Origin: Flavobacterium sp.
GTDB taxonomy: Bacteria > Bacteroidota > Bacteroidia > Flavobacteriales > Flavobacteriaceae
Direction: 5' to 3'
Assembly: GCA_023253295.1 (NCBI GenBank)
Contig: JALRGZ010000273.1
Span: 1 to 11,823 of the forward strand
DNA length: 11,823 nucleotides
The notes under the pieces are model-generated. The model saw nothing but the letters and a program-made list of their open reading frames with translations. It did no database searches and was not told where the DNA came from. The position numbers were made by a program, and so were the translations under genes. Numbering within the stretch: position 1 is the first letter of the stretch; every line of letters starts with the position of its first letter. This document shows positions 7,833-11,823 of this stretch, piece by piece.

Positions 7833-9113
7833 TTATTCAATTCTAAAATTATCAGGTAAAGTCACACCTTTTTTAATTACTATAATTCCTTCTTTAATAG
7901 CATATAATTCATTAGAAGTGTTTTCCAAATGACTACCTCCATTAATATGAACATTATTACCTATTCTACAATTTTTATCCACCAAAGCATTATTGATATA
8001 ACAACCTTCACCTATACCCACTAATATTTTACCATTCTTAATATCCTCTTGCATCTCTTCGATACTTTGATAATAATCATTCCCCATCACGTAAGTATTT
8101 CTAACAACAGTATCTTTTCCAATTCGTCCACGAATCCCAATTACTGAATGTACAATTTCTTTAGCATTAATGATACAGCCTTCAGAAATCAATGATTTAT
8201 CCACCATTGCATTTTTGAATTTTGAAGGAGGTAGTAAACGAGGTCTGGTAAAAATTTTATTATCGTTATCAAATAAATTAAATTTAGGCACATCTTCTGT
8301 TAAACCAATATTAGCTTCAAAGAATGAATCAATATTTCCGATATCTGTCCAATATCCTTCATATTGATAACTAAGGATTTTTTGATTCCCAACTGCCTGA
8401 GGTATAATTTCTTTACCAAAATCTTTTGTTTCAGGATTAGCCATTAAATCGACCAAAAGTTGTTTATTGAAAATATAAATCCCCATTGAAGCCAAATAAT
8501 TTTTGCCTTCAGCTTTCATTTGATCGCTTACATTAGAAGTCCAATCAGGTAATAATTCTTTTGCTGGTTTTTCAATAAAAGACTCTATACAACTATCACT
8601 ATTTGTCTTTAAAATACCAAATTCAGGAGCATCTTTAGCATTAACCGGTAAAGTTGCAATTGTAATATCAGCCTGTTTTTTAATATGTTCTTCAATCATA
8701 TCATTAAAGTCCATTTGATACAATTGATCCCCTGATAAAATTAACGCATAATCAAAATCATGATTCAAAAAATGAGGCATACATTGTCTTACTGCATCTG
8801 CGGTTCCTTGAAACCAAGTAGGATTATCTGGGGTTTGTTCTGCTGCCAATATATCTACAAAAGCCTGACTAAAAGCACTAAATACATAGGTATTCTTTAT
8901 ATGAGCATTAAGCGAAGCAGAATTAAATTGTGTCAAAACAAACATCCTGTATATGTCTGAATTCATACAATTTGAAATTGGAATATCTACCAATCTATAT
9001 TTTCCGCCTACAGGTACTGCTGGTTTAGATCTTGTTTCTGTTAGTGGATATAATCTTGATCCTTGTCCCCCTCCTAAGATAATAGCAATAACGTTTTTTC
9101 TTTTTGCCTTCAT
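7833..9113 (-). CDS. glgC: Glucose-1-phosphate adenylyltransferase GlgC
   Basis: A 426-residue enzyme making ADP-glucose from glucose-1-phosphate and ATP, the committed step of bacterial glycogen synthesis. The nucleotidyltransferase fold fills about residues 7-275. It contains the nucleotide loop AIILGGGQGSRLYPLT (10-25), RSKPAVPVGGKYRLVD (28-43), WFQGTADAVRQ (100-110), LSGDQ with metal-binding Asp129, and FIEKP with Lys182, the expected glucose-1-phosphate lysine. A left-handed beta-helix domain (about 300-426) follows, which in this family carries oligomerisation and allosteric sites. The length matches the family (E. coli 431). The effector specificity cannot be read from sequence. The start ATG overlaps the glgA stop as ATGA (9110-9113), implying translational coupling and matched synthesis of the two enzymes. 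UDP- or dTDP-glucose pyrophosphorylase is unlikely given the close GlgC motifs and the glgA/glgB neighbours. Confidence 0.97.
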   Translation of the reverse strand: MKAKRKNVIAIILGGGQGSRLYPLTETRSKPAVPVGGKYRLVDIPISNCMNSDIYRMFVLTQFNSASLNAHIKNTYVFSAFSQAFVDILAAEQTPDNPTWFQGTADAVRQCMPHFLNHDFDYALILSGDQLYQMDFNDMIEEHIKKQADITIATLPVNAKDAPEFGILKTNSDSCIESFIEKPAKELLPDWTSNVSDQMKAEGKNYLASMGIYIFNKQLLVDLMANPETKDFGKEIIPQAVGNQKILSYQYEGYWTDIGNIDSFFEANIGLTEDVPKFNLFDNDNKIFTRPRLLPPSKFKNAMVDKSLISEGCIINAKEIVHSVIGIRGRIGKDTVVRNTYVMGNDYYQSIEEMQEDIKNGKILVGIGEGCYINNALVDKNCRIGNNVHINGGSHLENTSNELYAIKEGIIVIKKGVTLPDNFRIE

Positions 9114-10531
9114 ATTTTGTTAAGTATTAAATTGTACATATCTATATATTCCTGACTGGCTTTTTCCCATGAATGATCTGTATTCATTCCTTTTTTTCTA
9201 ATTTTATTTAGATGTTCTTTATCTTCATATAAATGAACAGCTCTTTGAATCGAATAACATATATCACCTACTGAAGCCTGATTATGACAAATTCCATTTC
9301 CATCATCACCAAAGTCAATAACCGTATCTTGTAATCCTCCTGTTCTCCTTACAATAGGTATTGTTCCATAACGCAAGGAATACATTTGATTTAAACCACA
9401 AGGTTCTACTCTTGAAGGCATTAGTAAGAAATCAGCACCTGCATAAATTAAATGGGCCAACTCTTCATTATATCCAATGAATGTATTGTAATTTCCTTTA
9501 TAATCAACTAATAAACTATTCAATTGATTTTCAATATTAGAACTTCCTGATCCTAAAATCAAAATATTGATTTTTTTATAATTTTCAGAAAGTGCTAAAG
9601 CCGAAGCTTGAGGCAATAAATCCCCACCTTTTTCATCCCATAACCTCCCTATAAAGCTAAACAAAGGTTTGGTTGGATCCAGATTAAAAAGCGTACATAG
9701 TATCTCTTTGTTTTGTTGTTTTCCTTTTTCAAAATTTTTAATGGAGTAATTTTTCTCTAACATTTTATCTTTTGCAGGATCCCAAACTTGAGTATCTATT
9801 CCATTTAAAATACCTTTTGATTTATAACGAACCAAATTAAATAATGACTCTAGTCCATTTGCGGAATAATTTATTTCATCCAAATAACTTGGTGAAACTG
9901 TCGTTACAGCAGAAGCACATTTGACTCCAACAGCTAATGAATTAATACAATGATTCCACTCTAATATTTTAACATGACTTAAATCAAAATCAGGCAAATA
10001 ACTTAATTTATCAAAACTAAATTGTCCCTGATACAAACCATTATGAATGGTTATCATCGAAGGAGTATTTAATAGCTGATGATATTTATGGCAGTATTGC
10101 ATCATAAAAGGAATTAAGCCAGTATGATGATCATGGCAATTAATCACATCAGGCATAGATGCTCTCCCTATAATCCAATCTAAAGTAGCTATCTGAAAAG
10201 CAACAAAACGCTCTATATCATCTTCATAACCATATACATCTTTTCTATCAAAAAGCTCAGGAATTTCCATTAAATACAATTCAAACCCCAGCTTATTTGT
10301 AGTTTCCTTGAGTACACTAAAAGGAAAATTAAAATTTCCTAACTTAACTGTACCCCAATGTACACATTCAAAATCATTTTCATTTCTAAACTTAGTTTCA
10401 TAACAAGGCATAACAACCCTTAATTCATGCCCTACTTTACTTTGATATTTTGGTAAAGCTCCAACTACATCGGCTAAACCACCAACCTTCGCTACCGGAT
10501 AACATTCAGCACTAATATGAAATATTTCCAT
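9110..10531 (-). CDS. glgA: Glycogen synthase GlgA (GT5, ADP-glucose dependent)
   Basis: A 473-residue retaining glycosyltransferase that adds glucose from ADP-glucose to growing alpha-1,4-glucan. The GT-B fold begins with a starch-synthase catalytic domain (about 1-240) carrying the ADP-glucose motif KVGGL (15-19). A glycosyltransferase-1 domain (about 285-450) follows, with FSFIGRLWDEKGGDL (291-305), SRVEPCGLNQ (373-382, Glu376 being the conserved catalytic-site glutamate) and YGTIPIVRRTGGLQDTV (388-404). NGIDTQVWDP (243-252) is also characteristic. The size matches E. coli GlgA (477). The N-terminus MEIFHISAECYPVAKVGGLADV starts exactly where the fold does, fixing the ATG at 10531. It is the first gene of the operon; the promoter should lie in the long AT-rich spacer upstream (10532-10894). 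It ends ATATGA, sharing ATGA with the glgC start. Confidence 0.97.
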   Translation of the reverse strand: MEIFHISAECYPVAKVGGLADVVGALPKYQSKVGHELRVVMPCYETKFRNENDFECVHWGTVKLGNFNFPFSVLKETTNKLGFELYLMEIPELFDRKDVYGYEDDIERFVAFQIATLDWIIGRASMPDVINCHDHHTGLIPFMMQYCHKYHQLLNTPSMITIHNGLYQGQFSFDKLSYLPDFDLSHVKILEWNHCINSLAVGVKCASAVTTVSPSYLDEINYSANGLESLFNLVRYKSKGILNGIDTQVWDPAKDKMLEKNYSIKNFEKGKQQNKEILCTLFNLDPTKPLFSFIGRLWDEKGGDLLPQASALALSENYKKINILILGSGSSNIENQLNSLLVDYKGNYNTFIGYNEELAHLIYAGADFLLMPSRVEPCGLNQMYSLRYGTIPIVRRTGGLQDTVIDFGDDGNGICHNQASVGDICYSIQRAVHLYEDKEHLNKIRKKGMNTDHSWEKASQEYIDMYNLILNKI

Positions 10532-10703
10532 TTATTGATTTAAATTTATTTTGGGTTTAAAAAAAACATAATAAAAAAGTTACGTTAAAATATCTAGAAT
10601 TATATAGAAAGAATAATAATTTTATAGAAATTATCACTATTTAACTTTTTCTAAATATAGTAAAATTTAAAAACAATTAAAGTAAAAAGTAAAAAATAAA
10701 ATC

Positions 10704-10735
10704 AATTATCACAAAACGATTGTAAATTGATAATT
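10704..10735. repeat. Perfect 8-bp inverted repeat upstream of glgA
   Basis: AATTATCA at 10704-10711 is the exact reverse complement of TGATAATT at 10728-10735, with a 16-bp spacer. The leftward candidate -33 box (10712-10716) touches the left arm. It could be an operator for the glycogen operon or chance in AT-only sequence. Confidence 0.3.
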
Positions 10736-10823
10736 TAAAAAAAATCACATTAAGCAATCATTTTTTTCTCACATTTTATAGCTTAAAATTATATAATTAT
10801 AACTCCAATTGTACTAATGAATT

Positions 10824-10842
10824 TCAAATAATAATAATTTGA
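10824..10842. repeat. Short palindrome overlapping the candidate nth-like promoter
   Basis: TCAAAT at 10824-10829 and ATTTGA at 10837-10842 form a 6-bp dyad around a 7-bp AT spacer. The right arm overlaps the weak candidate -7 box of the rightward gene. It is a possible operator but short enough to be chance. Confidence 0.2.
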
Positions 10843-10894
10843 TAACAAAATCGAATTCAAAAACACTTAAAACAATTAATTATTAAATTTCAAT

Positions 10895-11533
10895 ATGGAT
10901 TTATTCAACAAGCCAATTGATTGGAAAGAAGAATTACTCCCAGTTTTAGAGAAATATAGGGATAAAAAACATCCTTTAGAGTACAAAAATATTTATCAAT
11001 TACTTATCATGACAATTTTATCTGCTCAAGATTCAGACGACAACATCAATAAAATTGCTCTTGTTTTTTTTAATAAATTTCCTGATTTATTAAGCTTAGC
11101 CCATTCAGATACAAAAGAAATAAATAGTTTTATTCTTGATGTAAAATATCACGAAAACAAAACTCTTTGGATTTTCAATATTGCAAAAACAATAAAGAAA
11201 GATTCAGATATTCCATTAACATTAAAAGAATTAACATCTTTAAAAGGAATAGGCCGGAAATCCGCAAATGTAATTATGAGGGAAGCCAAAGTAACATTAG
11301 AAGGAATAATGGTTGACTTACATGTTCTACGTGTAGCCCCAAGAATTGGAATTATAAAAGCGACAAAAGACGGTTTAAAAGCAGAAAAAGAATTGATGTC
11401 TGTATTATCAAGAGAAATTTGGAATGATATAGGTATGTGTATTTCATTTTTAGGGAGAGAAATTTGTCGTCCTCATCCAAAATGTTATGAATGCCCAATA
11501 AAATATTGTTGTCAATACGCTATGAAACACTAA
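10895..11533 (+). CDS. Endonuclease III-like DNA glycosylase with helix-hairpin-helix and Cys cluster
   Basis: A 212-residue member of the HhH-GPD superfamily, expected to remove damaged (oxidised pyrimidine) bases and nick abasic sites in base excision repair. ILSAQDSDDNINK (41-53) matches the LLSAQxTD helix of Nth. LKGIGRKSANVIM (116-128) is the helix-hairpin-helix with the catalytic Lys122. MVDLHVLRVAPR (139-150) carries the catalytic Asp141. A C-terminal cluster of cysteines (191, 197, 200, 205, 206) fits an iron-sulfur loop, but the spacing is C-x5-C-x2-C-x5-C rather than the usual C-x6-C-x2-C-x5-C. The length equals E. coli Nth (211). Many Bacteroidota have a main Nth that, as I recall, lacks the cluster, so this may be a second, divergent paralogue; substrate specificity is therefore uncertain. 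The ATG has an A-rich upstream context and no competing start. The gene stands alone, divergent from glgA and convergent with whatever lies to the right. Confidence 0.88.
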   Translation: MDLFNKPIDWKEELLPVLEKYRDKKHPLEYKNIYQLLIMTILSAQDSDDNINKIALVFFNKFPDLLSLAHSDTKEINSFILDVKYHENKTLWIFNIAKTIKKDSDIPLTLKELTSLKGIGRKSANVIMREAKVTLEGIMVDLHVLRVAPRIGIIKATKDGLKAEKELMSVLSREIWNDIGMCISFLGREICRPHPKCYECPIKYCCQYAMKH

Positions 11534-11553
11534 AAAATAATTTAAAAATGAAC

Positions 11554-11590
11554 AAAACCTAAAAAACGCTATCCGAATTGAATAGGTTTT
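11554..11590 (+). terminator. Weak candidate terminator of the endonuclease III-like gene
   Basis: AAAACCTA at 11554-11561 and TAGGTTTT at 11583-11590 are exact inverted arms around a 21-nt loop, 20 bp after the stop codon. On the plus strand the stem ends in four Ts, all inside the stem, so the U-tract is poor. The dyad might equally mark the edge of the repeat-like sequence that follows. Confidence 0.3.
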
Positions 11591-11595
11591 CTAAA

Positions 11596-11675
11596 GACTT
11601 GAGGTCTATGCCAGACTGAACGAAGCTAAAGGCGACATTTGAGATTAAGAGGAGCAAGTCCGGTGGACTTGAGGT
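11596..11675. repeat. Direct repeat with an embedded perfect hairpin
   Basis: GACTTGAGGT occurs at 11596-11605 and again at 11666-11675. Overlapping the second copy is a perfect 7-bp stem, CAAGTCC (11655-11661), loop GGT, GGACTTG (11665-11671). The segment resembles a small structured non-coding repeat more than coding sequence. Confidence 0.45.
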
Positions 11676-11749
11676 ATAAAACAAAAAAAGCCTGTTTCGT
11701 TTCAAAGGAGTGTCACCCGTTTGCAAAGTGTGGCATCCGCGCACAAACC

Positions 11750-11785
11750 AAAAAAACCGCCGCACCCCCAAAGGGGATGCGGCGG
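11750..11785 (-). terminator. Very strong GC-rich intrinsic terminator facing left
   Basis: CCGCCGCA-CCCC (11757-11768) pairs with GGGG-A-TGCGGCGG (11773-11785) with a single bulged A at 11777 and a 4-nt loop. On the minus strand the 12-bp stem is followed directly by seven Ts (11756-11750). The plus-strand side has no T-run. It therefore ends a minus-strand transcript arriving from beyond the right edge. Confidence 0.88.
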
Positions 11786-11789
11786 TAAA

Positions 11790-11823
11790 TTAATGAGTAT
11801 CAGGGGCGCGGCGGCGGAAGAAG
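11790..11823 (-). CDS. Possible C-terminus of a gene continuing past the right edge
   Basis: The terminator at 11750-11785 implies a minus-strand gene ending nearby. One frame ends with TAA at 11792-11790, 4 bp before the stem, and would encode a C-terminus FFRRRAPDTH. Another minus frame stops with TGA at 11800-11798. An ATG on the plus strand at 11793 is also open to the edge. Only 34 bases are visible, so the product and even the frame cannot be decided. Confidence 0.2.
   Translation of the reverse strand, partial: FFRRRAPDTH

Larger units (their letters stand above)
10532..10894. other. 363-bp AT-rich divergent spacer between glgA and the endonuclease III-like gene
   Basis: This spacer must hold the promoters of the leftward glycogen operon and the rightward nth-like gene. 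It contains no open reading frame or RNA gene that I recognise and is extremely AT-rich with many A- and T-runs. The best leftward promoter candidate is TTTTG (10716-10712), 20 bp, then TACTTTTT (10691-10684), a 7-of-8 match to TAnnTTTG that would give a leader of about 145 nt. The best rightward candidate is TTG (10809-10811), 23 bp, then TAATTTG (10835-10841), which is one base short in the spacer. Both are weak. Two small palindromes (10704-10735 and 10824-10842) are listed separately. Confidence 0.6.
11534..11823. other. 290-bp right end without a convincing complete gene; repeat-like, higher GC
   Basis: After the endonuclease stop the sequence is unlike the AT-only spacers elsewhere in the window. 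It has mixed composition, a direct repeat, several small dyads, a strong GC-rich terminator, and GC-rich final bases (11801-11823). The only long open frame (minus, 11559-11771) runs through the terminator stem, has no family resemblance and is probably not a gene. The region lies between two converging transcripts. It could be a dispersed intergenic repeat or a remnant. Confidence 0.5.

Noticed and set aside
8760..8960. 66-codon plus-strand frame inside glgC
   Set aside because: It is antisense to the GlgC nucleotidyltransferase domain, with no promoter or domain evidence.
11559..11771. 70-residue minus-strand open frame in the right-end spacer
   Set aside because: It begins inside the stem of a strong terminator, has no recognisable domain, and covers repeats and hairpins; it is more likely an accidental frame.
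11641..11785. Possible tRNA or CRISPR repeat in the structured right end
   Set aside because: No cloverleaf with a T-arm or anticodon stem can be formed, and the direct repeat occurs only twice at 10 bp, so neither applies.

Overview
The window is AT-rich DNA from a member of the Bacteroidota, most likely Flavobacterium or a close relative. The evidence is very low GC in genes and spacers, A-rich start contexts without Shine-Dalgarno sequences, several perfect matches to the Bacteroidota -7 promoter element TAnnTTTG, and proteins typical of Flavobacteriaceae. The species assignment is inference.

From left to right on the minus strand there are: a lipoprotein with two tandem copies of one beta-rich domain (18-908); a UMF1/Atg22-type major facilitator transporter (962-2323); a periplasmic-side M48 zinc metalloprotease lipoprotein (2410-3228); a cytoplasmic GH31 alpha-glucosidase (3262-5658); and the glycogen synthesis genes glgB (5864-7768), glgC (7833-9113) and glgA (9110-10531). 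These genes are read from right to left, so the glycogen operon order is glgA-glgC-glgB, with a 4-bp ATGA overlap between glgA and glgC. A strong intrinsic terminator follows glgB, and the GH31 gene has its own candidate promoter. A second strong terminator separates the M48 gene from the transporter. On the plus strand, after a 363-bp extremely AT-rich divergent spacer, lies an endonuclease III-like gene (10895-11533). The last 290 bp hold no convincing complete gene. They contain repeat-like non-coding sequence of higher GC and a very strong GC-rich terminator that faces left, so a minus-strand gene probably ends just right of 11789.

Functionally, GlgC makes ADP-glucose from glucose-1-phosphate and ATP, GlgA polymerises it into alpha-1,4-glucan, and GlgB adds alpha-1,6 branches. 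The adjacent GH31 enzyme probably releases glucose from intracellular glucans or maltodextrins. No glycogen phosphorylase or debranching enzyme is present in the window. The other genes look like ordinary envelope, transport and DNA repair functions.

I found no convincing new multi-gene system. The points most worth a second look are the shortened cysteine spacing in the endonuclease III-like protein, the duplicated domain in the first lipoprotein, and the compositionally odd, repeat-like right end.
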